DNA of 64,000 nt from Pseudorasbora parva (lineage: Eukaryota; Chordata; Actinopteri; Cypriniformes; Gobionidae), in the NCBI RefSeq assembly GCF_024679245.1, contig NC_090172.1:46917676-46981675 (forward strand), given 5' to 3'. The notes below the pieces were generated by a model, which saw nothing but the letters and a program-made list of their open reading frames with translations, was not told where the DNA came from and ran no database searches. The position numbers were made by a program, and so were the translations under genes. Below, one piece after another: positions 13,271-29,065 of the stretch. Every line of letters begins with the position of its first letter. Within the stretch, counting starts at the first letter, position 1.

Positions 13271-16200
13271 GATCAGAATTTGGTGTCAGTGTTCTAGCTA
13301 CTCTTCGGCATATTTGCATTTCTATGTTACATTTATAACCGAAGGGGCAGTTTACATTATTATTTACTGTATTGTTTATATTATATCATTATTGTTGTAG
13401 GCTACACGAATACTGATCGGCTTCTTAATAAGACTGTTTTACGGCGTTGATTATTTTGTGTCATTTTGCAGGCCAAACCGATTATTGTTGCATAATTGTT
13501 GTACGAAGCACTGACTTTAATTTCTGTTTTACAGTCTGCTAAATACTGGTAATGCCAGCAACAACAACAAAAAAACATCTGCCGCTAAAATCTTGCGCAT
13601 TGCGAAAAAATATTTCTAAACAAGCAAGCAAAACGAAAAACATTGTGAGTATTGGCCCGTTAATGGTCATATTTGTGGCGCTAAAGACTGGATGTAATTA
13701 GACGTGCTAGAGAAATACAGTGGCGCACGCGCACTCGGAGGCCCTGATATTAAGTCTTGTTTACCTTCAGCACCTGTCTGCTTGTAACCTTCCCGTCTCC
13801 TTTGGTTTTTTATCGCTTCATTAGAGCGTCAACCGATCACTCGTTTGCTTTAAATCCTTCTGGTACGTAACGCTCAATTTACGTGCGTGTCTGTGATTTC
13901 TGTTTAATTGAAGTTAGCCGCAAAGCACGGTGATTTGAATTATAAAATGCTGTCTGATTTTTCCCTCATATAGTTTTACGTTGAGGTTATATGAATAACT
14001 TTTGTACTTATTTTAATGACTTTACTGCTATGCTGGACATCTCCATGCACCCATGTCTTAATATTTGATAAATAATATTGCTCACCCAAATTGTAGATTT
14101 AGCTTTTTTAATAGAGTATCACAATTATGTGAACACGGGGATGGGTTTAAAATATTGGGTGTTACCATTACCATTGTGTACATTGCAGTTTAATAAATAT
14201 TTCCTTTTTCTAATTAAAATTAAAATCTATTTTTTATTGGGTTTTTCTGTATGTGTCCTCTATATCACTTTCAATCTTTTTAGTCTTCTATTGTTTAACA
14301 ACCCTTTAACAATCAAAAGCCAAGTTGTGATGACATCATCTACCAGACAGTGAAGTTACATTTTCCTAAAAAAAATTGTTATAAATATCAAAATTAAATA
14401 ACTGGTGACATCTTTGTGTAAACTAACTCAAATCCCTTACTGATAAATGTTTTAACTGTACCTTTTTTTCTATGCTCAATTGCAACAAACCCTTAATCAG
14501 AAACCCTTATAGCGACATTTGCAATATTATTGAGGGTTTTCTTGACTTGGCCAAAGCACATTTCTGAAAGTCTGATACCTACAAACACAGGCATACTGAT
14601 TTAAGTTAGATAGCTCAAAATATACTGCATAACAAGAATGACCCACTTGGTCTCACGATTACGTAGACTTCTGACTCAGATGTTGATGCAGTTATGATAA
14701 GCTTTTAAACTTCAGAAGCTGTGCTCCGCTGGGAAAAGTTAATTATAGTCGTACAACTGCCTCAGAGAAGGGCAATTAGCGTTAATATTCAATTTTAGCA
14801 TGCACACTACCTCATCAACTGGGGGATTGTTTGAAAGCTTAAAATATTGTGGTTGTAATTGTAATATTAGCGTCTCTACAGTTGGCTTCTGGACAGCATG
14901 AGAACAAGTGTGTATGTATTGGCACGTGTTTGCTGCTGAGCACTCTCATGAAATATTAGACGGACAGACCATGAAACGGAAAATTCCATCAATCTCAGTG
15001 CTGCTCATCAAACTGTCAGTTTTGAAATGTTTTGGCCTGTTGGTCATGTCACACTGTGGGTACCGCGAACTGACAGCACGAATAGAGCACCATTTAGGTT
15101 TGCTGGTGGTATTAATTTGGTCATAATCTTTGCTTCCACTGTCAGTGAGATGGAAATTCAGATCAGAATTTACTTTATTCTGTGATCTTACAAAATTGAC
15201 AGATGACTATTTTTTGAGCATATTAAAAGTTTAATTCACCTCTTCTTTAACACAAAGTAAGCAAGTCTTAGCTATTGTGAAAATTTTGAAACCAAGTACA
15301 GACCGAGTGTACAAATAAGTGAGGATGCTGAGTAGTGCAGGCTCTTAATTTCCATGGCAACAGAGTTCAACCTGAGATAGATTAAGGTTTGCTGGCAGTG
15401 ATTGTGATGAATGTAAATAAGGAGAAAGGGTCAGATGTGCTTAATGGTTTAGCATTAAAGCTTCCCATTAAATTGAAAAAGACAGACTATCATTCTTCCT
15501 TATAAGAAATAATTGTGGAAAGTTAGACAGAGAAAGAGAGAGCTGTGTTTAATGACATGATGGTGTGCATAACAACGTGTAATCCCAAGCTGAAAGCAAA
15601 CCCCCCTGTGAACTTCATACATGGATTCCAGGATCTAATTTGAGTCCCGGCCGCCTCACCCCCGTCTATCTGCGATCCCCACTTATAGCTACCCTTGCCC
15701 CCCATTTCCGGCAAGCAGCTGTCGTTTAAGATATTAATAAATCCATTGAGACGCTGTGACTGATGAATTGCATTGCAGTCCCCTCATGCCTCTTTTCACT
15801 ATTGATTCCAATATAATCTTTCTTGTTATTTTAAGATCGGTTTCTCTGAAACGGACAATAAATTATGTAATGAGCAATCCAGTTTAATGCATTCCTTATT
15901 AAGATATCTTTTATCCTAATAATCCATGGATGGTGCATTTGAAAGCCTATATTTCATTCTTCTGCAGAATACAAAGGACAATATTTGTAGGAATGTTCCA
16001 AATGTTTTTCCATACAATGAAAGTTGTTTTGGAAAAAATAAACATTTTCCAAAAAAAATTGGGGTTTTTTGGGTTACGCAGAAAAAAGAAAATCGCTTGT
16101 TAACAACATCAGGGTGAGTGAATGATGATTTTTGTGCAAACTGTCTCTTTAATTGTTTAAAGGTTGGGTTTCTAGGTTCACTTACAATAAGTGATGCTTT

Positions 16201-16764
16201 GTGGAGCATGCATGTAAAAGAGAAAGAGTTGGATAGACAGAGAGGCAGATGAACTGATAGAGAGAAGTAACACCCTCAAAATAGAACCCCACACAGGCAA
16301 AGGAGGCAGGGGGAACAGAAATAGCCTTGTTTAAACAGTCACTCACACAGCTGCAATCAAATTCATGTGCTCCTATCCCTAACTGTGACCCCCAAACTAA
16401 TCCAGTCAGCATAGCAACCAGGCAGCAGGCAACATGTAAAACATAAACAATCATCTCACAGGTGTGTTTGTAGGTCCTAGAAAGTGAGCATGAAACCTTA
16501 CTAGAGCAGACTCTGAATTTCTCTATGTATCAGTCCCTTTTTGGTCAGTCGCACTGTTTTAGCCCGTTTGGCCTGGAAACTCCTGTCAATTTTATGTCAA
16601 TTAACAATCGGCTTTGAGCATGCGCATTTGAAATGTACATTGAACTTACTCTAAGCGAGCTTGTGTTTCTGGGTCTTCTGCATTCACATGCATGGAATGA
16701 AATGGAATGGATCACAAATTTATTTTGTTGCCTCAGTCTTATAACTTTGGTCTTTCATTCACAG
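13271..16764. other. Probable ache 5' intron or upstream DNA
   Basis: No coding exon was recognised in these 3.5 kb. The sequence is moderately AT-rich, with scattered short ORFs that lack similarity. It would be the first intron of ache if the candidate first exon near 13.1 kb is right. Confidence 0.35.
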
Positions 16765-16793
16765 GTCATACAGACTTTGGCTCAGAACAGTAA

Positions 16794-19986
<3,193 letters not shown>

Positions 19987-20203
19987 ATAAATTTGTTGGA
20001 AATTTAAGAAAGTGCAGATCACAGAAAGGAAAAACTGATGACCATAACCCTTAATAGTCTCTTATCGGAACAGCAAAGGTTGCCAAAGCTTTTTCGTTGA
20101 TTACAGTGTCAGAGTAGGCATGAGAATGAATTTGTGAGTGTTGCACTTTAGTGCAGAGTTGTTTCTTCCTGTGTAAAATATAATGTGGGAGAAAAAAATA
20201 AAA
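19987..20203 (+). terminator. ache: ache 3' UTR with possible poly(A) signal
   Basis: The sequence follows the ache stop codon. An aataaa lies at about 20198-20203 in a run of A. Longer 3' UTRs are possible, because the next several hundred bases hold no other gene. Confidence 0.5.
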
Positions 20204-23200
20204 AAATAATAATATATATATATGGAGGTGAATTCAAGCTGCTATTCAAGAGATTATCAGGTGATATGGTCATCAAATGTATGTATCAGAAAAAAAATGT
20301 TTTAGTAATATTACCTCTGAACAGTGAGCGTGCATGTCCGTTCCATTGGAACCTAGAAACCCTCATTTACACTGGTCCTCAGGATCCCACTTTTTTAAAT
20401 AATTTTCTTGTTTTTATCCTGTGTTCTTATTGGCTTGAATTGTATTGGCTGATTCACCACACTGTATCTACTACATCTACTCAGTATTTCATGTGCTACT
20501 TTATCCGTTGTCGTGTGAACTTGTCTCCTGTCTCTGCTTTCTGTTTGTGGTCCAACTCAATATACTAATACTTCATGCAGAAATCAGGAGCCATTTAATT
20601 TTGTGTATGTTGTCTAACTGTACTGAACTGTTTCTGTGTGGGCGAGTCTGTGTGTGTTAATGTACTAATATTTAGAAGTCTATTTTTATTTCGATTGCTA
20701 CTTGCATTGCATGTGTTCTAGTGCCCACAGCATGACTCTTCTTGTGTGTATGTGTATGTATGAGAGAGAAAGTCTCTGTTTACCATATACCAACTACATT
20801 GGTCAGTATTTATGTCTGTATGTGGAATACCACTCGTGTATTTCACCTCTTCTTATTTCACATTTCATACGGGCATTGTATGTTTGAGTGTTTTATTTTA
20901 GATGGCGTAATAGGGCTTGGCGAGTTCGACTAATGTTGTCTGTGTGCCAAAGGGTCAATATAATTTTTTTTTTCCCTTTGCTGTCTCCCTCTCTCGATGA
21001 GAAAGGCTTCTCATTACGATAATGGGAGGGAGAGTAATTTACTTAGTGCTCATTTGAAATGACAGCCCGCAGTGTCAGCCATCTTAACTCTGGCCCTTTT
21101 GATGCAGTGGGAGGATGATGAAGGAAAACACAGGCAAAGGGAAGCTGTAAGGAAAAACAAGAACCCAGGGTTACAAAATCCACTCCTGACATGTTCTATA
21201 TTTATTGTAATATTTGGTGTATTTTTTATTTAAGTAAATTATTTGCATGATTGCATCGAGTATCAAAAGAAGTAAATGTTTTAGTTAGCTTAAATAAGAG
21301 CAAATGTTTTATTTTTTGTGTATTTATTAAGAGTGTGAAATTGCATACATATATTTGCATTTTGCCTGTGAATTTGGATCAAACATTATTTTGTATTTCA
21401 CTGTGTGAATGTATCACAGTCAATCATTCTATCATAATATACACTGTCATATACATGTGAATGCTTATCTCTGTCCGTCTCATTGACTTCCTGTCAGTCT
21501 GTTTTTACTAAATCTTGAGTCTATGTCTAGTGCCATTCATCTAGGATTTTCTTAACACTGTGGAAGGGATCTGACTGAGTGCTGTGATGAGACAGCAGGT
21601 CTTCCAGCACACAAAAATGATAGGTTGACATAAAGCATTTAACCTCTAAATCTGAATGGAATAATGTAGATTAGTTTTAAACAATGTCATTTAAAATGAA
21701 AATTGTTGTACTAGCTATAAAATGTCATGCCGGTATGGTACGATTATGTGTGTTTGTTTATGGGTCTAAATGACAGCTGCTCTTTCCCACCTATCTCTTC
21801 CACTCCATGAAATCCCCCTGCGCATGCCTTAGACCCCTCCTCCTCTGTATTATGTGCTTTAAAAATGGACTGTTATCCACTCTGACAATATTAGTGCTGA
21901 TGTCTGTTAATAATATCACACATGTATAGCTATAAAAAATTATAATAATCCAGAGATAGATATTAATGTGAGCAATAACAAAATACACCTAAAATGGAAT
22001 ATTTATTTGAATGCTTTGATACGGTGGTCATGAAATGACAGCAATGATCACAAGTATTGTAACTAATCTTCAAAGCAATATTGAGTACAATATGCTGTCT
22101 TGCAAATATTTTTCTTCAGTTTTTAATTGTTATTGTTTGTTTATTTTGCATCCACTTGGCTTTAAATTTTTCCTAATGTCGTATTATTAAGCAAATTGGT
22201 GGTCACAAGTTGCCACTGAGGATGCCTTCCTCTTAATTTCATCACAAAAAGAAAGTTATCTATAAATATTATATTGTAAATCCATATTATTTTACGCCAA
22301 ATATATGTAGAATATTGCACATAGCTGAGCAAGCATATGTTCTGCATTTGTTGCACTTTGACCACACACACACACACACAAATATAATAGAAATCGCTGT
22401 TATTGTTTTTTATTACTTATTTATTCATTTGGTCCAGATATTCGTACCAAACATGTATAGTGACAGCATCGTGCAAATCCTCCGCATGACGTTATGTCAT
22501 ATCCGCCGTCTTTGGGCACCATATCAGAAGCTTTCCAGCGCAACCACAATAAACAGTTATTGACTAAAGGAATACTGCTTGTCTGTGTGGTTCTTCTCTA
22601 CACCTGAACATGAATTCTAGACTAGTAGTATACTGTTTTGTGCACCAGAGGGCAGCATACGCAAGATTATACATACGGGCCGAGAAAACCTGACTCTTAT
22701 TATTAAACGTAGTAATTGTATTGGCAACATAAAATATATTTGCATTTTGTAATATAGTGTATCAATTGTGTCATTTTTAAAGTCCTTAAAAATACCCCAT
22801 GTTTTGTAAGCCTTTGTAGCACAACATACAAAAATAAAAATAATACATTTGTTTTAAGTGCAAAATGTTTAAAAAAGCAGCAACGGTTTGACACAACCAC
22901 CATATTTCCGCCATAATACTTGACAAGTTTTTGTATAAATATAGAAAATAGGGCTGAATCCGAAATCGCCCACTATACCGTCACACCAAACATTATTTGG
23001 GGGGACAACAATTTGTAGTGGTGTCTAAAACCATAGTGGTCTGTTAACAGCCGACGTACACTCATAGGCTTTAATAGTATCGTATTAGTGTACTAACGTA
23101 GGGAATAATGATTGAGGGTTTATTGGGGCGATTTCGGATTCAACCTAGGTCTATTTTAGTTGTAGGCCTATGTATTAAGTGTGCATTCCAAAATAGCGAA

Positions 23201-23497
23201 ATAATTGCGCAGCTCGAACGCAGCTTTGAATGTCTTGAATAAATCTCTGGTGTTGACCAATAACAACCGAAGTCTGTAATTTAGACCAATAAGCACCATT
23301 GAATTACAGTGTCATATTTATGGCGCACTTATGCTACCCGTTTAGTTTAAAAATGCTTTTGTTATTGTTTCATCGTAATGTAGTCAGTTGAAGAATAAAT
23401 ATCATAGTCGTTTATGCAAGTCATTGATACCCAAGTTAGCTTACTTAGCTTTCTCCGAACATTTCTTAACCGCAGTCCTCAGTTGTAAATCAAAACA
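20204..23497. other. Intergenic DNA between ache and bacc1
   Basis: No coding exon was recognised. The sequence is AT-rich with short AC runs (22363-22380). The last 200 bp before 23498 are the likely bacc1 promoter and 5' UTR. They contain two oppositely oriented ccaata-type boxes (ttgaccaata at 23254 and agaccaataa at 23283). Confidence 0.5.
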
Positions 23498-25105
23498 ATG
23501 ACTTCAGCCTCTACCAAGGTAAATGTTTATAAATATTGCACCTAAAGAAAGATTAAACGTTCGTTTTGATAGTGTACGTCCATGTTAAATGCCTCTCCGT
23601 ATTAGACGCGTTTCTTGTTTTGTTGATGAAGCTATGATTGGCTAGCATGCTAACTAATCTCAGTTTTCAAAACATACAAGTTTTCAGAAACATTCGGCAC
23701 AGTTTTTATGTCTTGCTTTATGCATTTAGGTTGGTGAGATATTTTCTGCAGCTGGGGCTGCTTTCACAAAACTGGGAGAGCTAACCATGCAGCTGCATCC
23801 AGTGGCCGATATTAGTCCAGCAGGGTGAGACACTCTCTTTCTACCGTACCGTTAGAATATATACACTCTATTAGGCGTTTGGTATATTCACATTTATTTA
23901 GAAAACGTGTACTTTGTGTAATGGGTATGGTCCGTACATAGAAAAACATTTACATCTTGTGGCTTTGTTTATTGTGAATTTCCCAAGAATCCCTCAAAAG
24001 TTGACAAACCTCCTCGTCTGCTTTTTAATTTTTTATCCCATTTAGTTTGTACTTGCAATGGTTCCAAGATGTCATGGACAAAATAAAGTATTGTTTGTTT
24101 TCAATGATATTATGGGTGTTGCAACTTCTATTTCTGTTTACTGGCTGAGCTAGGTGGATACACACTTAAACATACAAAAGTGTAATGTAAATGTAAAGAC
24201 ACCAGTCTCACTGTTTTGGTTTGCATTGCTTGTTATGTTTTACTATGGGTTAGAATCTATAAAATCTCAAGTCCAGGTGAATTTTTCATCTGCAGTCAAC
24301 ATTTTCTTTAAATCTAGAGAATTGCTTCCTCTGAAATTCAATAAACGCCAAATAAGATTCTGATATTTGTGTGTTTGTAAGCCATACAGTTCATTGTGTA
24401 GTTTGTCAGTAATTAATTAGACATTTCCTAAACATAAGGGCACAAGTCAAGACAACTGTCAAGAGGAAGCTTTATGAAGATGGTGGTATTCCTTTATCCG
24501 CTGATTCACCAAAGAAGAGTACAAAAAAGGTGCCAATTTCTATGGCTCCCCCAGCCCCACCTAAAGTCATTGCTGTGCCAACATCTCAAGTTGTGGTGAC
24601 CACAGGTTTACAGCGCCCAACCGCAGGTACATCCACCATTAAGCCATCAAAAACGGCAGGTGAGCATTCATTAATGCACTCACTTGTGTTGCGCTTAATT
24701 TTTACACTTGCAATTTGAATATAATAAAATATAACTAATGCATTCTTAATTTTTTTCCTCAGAAGTCACTCTGAGTGCACTGAATGATTCGGATGCTAAC
24801 AGCGATCTGGTAGATATTGAGGGGTTGGGTGATAGTTCCACATCTAAAAAGCTAAATTTTGATCAAGGTAAGAGACCATTTCTAAATATTTTTTCCTCCA
24901 AATTTTATTCAAAATGAATTTGTCTCAGGTATATATTTAAATTAATTAAATTGTGTTATTCAAGGTTTTTACACTGTCTGTTAAATTTCCTTTGTTCTCA
25001 GTCCTTAAGTATCAGTCCTGTATTTACTTTTTCACTGCAGATAGTCTAAATCTCGACTCCAGTCTCATCATGAATTCCAGTGACTTGCCGTTGTTATCCC
25101 GCTGA
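23498..25105 (+). CDS. bacc1: BPTF-associated chromatin complex component 1 (BAP18), SANT exon absent
   Basis: BAP18 is a nuclear subunit of MLL1/WDR5 and NURF chromatin complexes that reads H3K4me3-marked promoters. Coding exons are 23498-23518, 23730-23824, 24439-24659, 24763-24867 and 25041-25105. They give an uninterrupted 168-residue frame beginning [19 protein letters not shown] and containing the family-typical [12 protein letters not shown] and KKLNFDQ blocks. In vertebrate orthologues a 34-residue SANT segment sits between SPAG and AQ(V/I)K. Here SPAG in exon 2 joins directly to AQVK in exon 3, and the 614-bp intron between them holds no sequence encoding the SANT helices. The remaining phases match, so the short protein is in frame. 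This could be a real loss, for example in a duplicated copy, or an assembly error. Gene identity is firm. Confidence 0.92.
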
Positions 25106-25410
25106 AATCTTCTGCATCATACTATCAGGAAAATGAACTAATCATTTCACTTCCATAAGGGATCAAGAAACTTGAATTTTTTTAATGTGGTGAAAGGTTC
25201 CTTTTTTCCAGTAAAAGACTCATTTCAAAGATAATAGTGGTTAAGCATATTTTATTAATGTAGAACGCAGTTTTGAAAGATGCTACCAAATATTGCTGAA
25301 TACATATTACTGTTCTGGGCCCAAAACACCACATTTTAAGTTACTGTAAAGTCATTATGATGTAAATATATTTTTTAAACATTTTCAATAAAGTATTATG
25401 ACTAGTCCTT
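25106..25410 (+). terminator. bacc1: bacc1 3' UTR and poly(A) signal
   Basis: A canonical aataaa at 25387-25392 (ttttcaataaagtattatg) follows the stop codon by about 280 bp, with a T-rich and GT-rich stretch downstream. Confidence 0.75.
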
Positions 25411-26295
25411 TGTTTTGGGGGGAAAGTGTGGCCAAAATGCATGAAATCAATGCTGATTGTCAAAACTTTGTTTGGTAAACTGTTAAAAATGGTTGTCTTT
25501 TTCATGTTTTGCTATGTTATTTTTTTTTCTATTTAAATTTTGCTATTTTGAATGTAATATTATTTTTAAAAAAATCACAAAAAGAAAACAGTGCTTCCAG
25601 TCTTCAACCAGGTTTCTGAAATAATTTTAGAGCAGTGGGGCAGTAGGATTTTCTACTACATAAATGAAGCTTTAGCAAGTAGTTTTTTGTTGACTTGTTG
25701 AATTCTAACCTAGTGGGTTTATTGATCTGAGCTAATACATCTATGGGCATAGTTCAATAATGTATGCATAATTAGGCTGTTGGCAAATTAGTCATATATT
25801 CATAGCCCTACCAATGTTTGTACATTAAGAACAGCTAAATCAATTTAAATCACTGATTCCATATTGAAAAGAGTGTGTAAAATCACAGCAGAATGACACT
25901 TTCTTTGTTATTCCTCATTTGTCAGAAGTAACCTCAACAATTGTGGCCAAAGGTGCGACTGATAGGCTCATGAAATCAACCAGCCATGGTGTGGAATCAG
26001 ATCTGTAACTGAATGGCATTTCTACAAGCAGAATGCTGAAGATGGCACACTTTTACTTTCATCAGTCACAAGCTAAAAAAAACACAAGCAACTTGAATTT
26101 TGTGTACTGTAAAAAAAGTGATTTCTTTCAAATAAGGTTTTGTTTGTTGTTTTTTAATTATGTTTTCTTGTAAGACCAAACAATGAAAAGGGCTTTCATT
26201 TTAATTATAAGACTGACATGGTAAAATACATACAATAACTCTTTTTGGACAGGTGGCTTCCATATTGCTCCAAATACTGGACAGTCGTTGAGTGT
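25411..26295. other. Intergenic DNA between bacc1 and the miRNA pair
   Basis: No gene was recognised. If the miRNA primary transcript runs leftward, its 3' end should fall here, but no convincing signal was singled out. Confidence 0.45.
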
Positions 26296-26385
26296 GTCTG
26301 TCTGACGGGAGCAGCGCAAACCATACTGGCAACCCAGGGAGAGGGCAGCTGCCAATATTGATGTGCTGCTACTGTCAGGCACACT
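26296..26385 (-). ncRNA. miR-15/16-family microRNA precursor (miR-195/miR-457-like)
   Basis: On the minus strand, the 5' arm (26350-26371) starts uagcagcacaucaauauugg, with the miR-15/16 seed AGCAGCA. The 3' arm (26311-26332) is its near-complement, and both arms end in mutually pairing ggca/tgcc. The outer stem (gcctgac with gtcagac) extends the hairpin to about 85-90 nt with a short loop. The 3' half (caatattggca) matches miR-195 and zebrafish miR-457 as remembered. It lies about 0.5 kb promoter-distal of the second hairpin, as miR-195 does to miR-497 in mammals. It is expected to repress cell-cycle targets. The exact miRBase name is not certain. Confidence 0.9.
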
Positions 26386-26858
26386 GAAGCATCAAGTGGT
26401 CCAAGGGAGGAAAGAGGACGAAAGGAACATACAAAATATATGCAGATTAATTCAACAGCTTTAATGGTTATACTATCATAGAGGGGGGAAAATCCAATTC
26501 AGCCTAGCAAATAAAGGATGCAAATTCCCAGCTGTCGGAGAATAACTCGCTGAAGAGGCCACCTCAGCCACACCTGGTGATTCAGACATGAATCATTTAT
26601 TGTTTGTCTGGTCATTTGTAAAAAAAAAAAAAAAAATACATGAGTTGGGAAAAAAAAAAACCCTGCTCTGTCACATTTCTATTCATAAATCTGAAAGACA
26701 GTTTTAACTTGTAACCTAATTCTAAATACAGCACAAAACGACAAAGACATCATCTCAAACTACTTTGTCAAAAACTTATCTCTGATGCATTTATTACACT
26801 TATTTATGATATAAGCAGAACACTAGGTGTTCAATGCTGTCATGTTAATGGAGAATGT

Positions 26859-26946
26859 CCCAGGCTCCCAGTGACAGCACATCATAATTTGGAATTTGTC
26901 CTTAGAACTTACAAACCATGATGTGCTGCTACAGGGCACTCTGGGC
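26859..26946 (-). ncRNA. miR-15/16-family microRNA precursor (miR-15b/miR-497-like)
   Basis: On the minus strand, the 5' arm (26910-26931) starts uagcagcacaucaugguuug, which from memory equals zebrafish miR-15b and closely matches mammalian miR-15b and miR-497. The 3' arm (about 26873-26892) reads as the complementary star (aattatgatgtgctgtc). The outer stem (ccagagtgccc with gggagcctgg) closes a hairpin of about 88 nt. It is the promoter-proximal member of the pair and would be cut from the same minus-strand primary transcript. Confidence 0.92.
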
Positions 26947-28953
26947 TAAATAAAAAGATGACGGCAGACTTGATTGGTCCTCACTAGGATAAGATTAGGG
27001 AACAAAATTAATTGTTGGATTAAGTGTGACATGGAAATGTCTTATGCATATTTAGAGTCATTAAAAACTAATAATATAACAATTCAATAAGAAGGCACTG
27101 TGAACAGATTGCTTCTTTTGTTTCTGAAAAAAGTAATAAAAGTTGTGTGACAGCAAAGAGTGACAGCATTACTGCATTTTCTCTGGCACAGACAATCATG
27201 AGGAAGCTTGTGGTCACACACATTTTTTAATGCCAGTCTAATAATGCCCTTTGATACTTAATAAGTGAGTTACTATGCACACACTGTCCTAAAATGGATG
27301 TTGAGGATGAAGACAAAATGGAGGATAACAAAGGGGGGAGATGAGGAGAATAAACTAGCGCCTGTCAAAAAAGGTTTTATAACCATGGGAATAATCTAAT
27401 GTGGGTAAAATTAAGGAAGTAAATTTATTTATGATTCTTTTCTTTAAAAAAACAAAAACCTTCATCTCTAAACTTTAAACTTCTTGGGCTTAATACTGTG
27501 AAACAAGATTAAGTATCACTATAATAAATCAAAGTATATCTAATAGCATTAGACATACAGTAATATAACGTTGTATATTTTTATTATCCAATGAAGTAAT
27601 TGTTACCAAGATTTTTTTTCTTTTTAAATTAACTTAAATGATTCTAGGAATTAAAAGTGAAATTTGTCCAAATGTAAAAAACAAATAAGAGGACAGAAAG
27701 AAAATAATGCTTGTACACGCCACAATCAATTTCACAAAGACAAATATTAAGAAAAAGGTGGCAAGTATACATTAACAACAACCAAAAAACCTTTAAGGTT
27801 TTTAACTTTATGGTCTGCAGTACATTGGGGTTTTAATTATGGAGAGATAAGAGGATGACTGAGGTGAGATAAGTTAAGAAAAAAGGTTGGAACATTTTTT
27901 TTTTACCAAAGTAGTTTTTAGTTTTTATTCATTGTATTATTCATCTGTAAAAAGCCAGTGATGGTCAAAGCAATGAGGGTATATGACAGATCATTTGTTG
28001 TAGTGTGTAAAAGTTAAATGGCAGAAAGTTATTTTTTTCCCCAAAAAAACAAATTGTTGGTTTTATTAACTTGTAATTTAAAAAGAGAAAATAGGAAAAA
28101 AACGTTTACACCTACAACACTGGAACAACATAAATGTGGCGTCAATTTAATAGGAAAACCACATTATTAATCAGTTTTGCTAGAAAAATAATTTTATATT
28201 TATTTTGTTCAAAACCAATGACTGACAAAACCTGAAAGGACTAAAAAAGTATTTGTTTTTCATAATCTTAACAGTTGTGGCAGAGAAAAATAAACACCCA
28301 AGTATTTTTGAAGGGTTTCAATTTTTCTTTTAAGTACACCACACCCTATGTTGTGTGATGAAGTTCTAATGTCAGCAGAAAATCAAGGCCTAAATACCAA
28401 ATAATTAATTCTGGCTGCTGTAATATGCCAAAACATGATCTTTAATTTTTGCTTAAAGATATTTGAGACTTAATTTTGAAGTTACAGATCACAAAAAGAA
28501 GAAGTTTATCTACAGCAAAATGCTGGCTAAATTTGTGCTACACAAGAGCCAAACGTTCTTTAAAAAACGTATGATATTTCATATTTTATATTTCATACTT
28601 TTAGTTGAAATCAACCCTGACAAACACAGTTACATCTCATAAAGGGCAGCCTATTTAAGGTCTGAGTCAAATGATCACGTCAGCACAGTTGCAGAAGGCA
28701 TTTGCTTCTGTCTACTTCTGCCCGTCGTTCATCGAGAGGGAGAGAAAGGGGGGTGGGGGGTGTTAGCAAAAGAGAGGGAGAGAGAGAAAATGAGAAAAGG
28801 ATAGACGGCAATGGGTGGGAGAGAGAGACCTAAAAGAGAAGCTCACACACTTACATAGACACATACACACCCTGGCCTAACTTTGCTCACCCATTCAAAC
28901 CAGGGGCCGTTTTGGTTAAGCTTTGAAACGGACACAGAAAAGATTTCACTTAC
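26947..28953. other. Probable intron of the miRNA host transcript
   Basis: AT-rich, without protein-coding exons. A purine-rich gagaggg tract lies at 28733-28835. If the candidate host exon at 28954-29065 is real, this is the intron or 3' part leading to the miRNAs. Confidence 0.4.
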
Positions 28954-29065
28954 CCTCGATCCCTGTTCTCCAGCAAGTTAGGCAACAGGGGAGAGGAAAA
29001 GGTGCCTGGTATTCACAAAGTAACCCGCCGGACTCCCCTCTTCCAGTGTAGTCTGTCTCCTGCAC
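28954..29065 (-). ncRNA. Candidate exon of the pri-miRNA host transcript
   Basis: On the minus strand a strong polypyrimidine acceptor (tttttttttctatccag) precedes 29065 and a consensus donor (gtaagtg) follows 28954, bounding 112 nt. No protein similarity was found, although one frame stays open across it. Position and strand suit a MIR497HG-like non-coding host of the two downstream miRNAs. The assignment is inference from splice signals only. Confidence 0.4.

Noticed and set aside
24154..24363. A 69-codon ORF in the BAP18 intron considered as the missing SANT exon
   Set aside because: Its translation has no SANT-like Trp/Arg-Phe-Gly pattern, and its frame lacks suitable splice borders.
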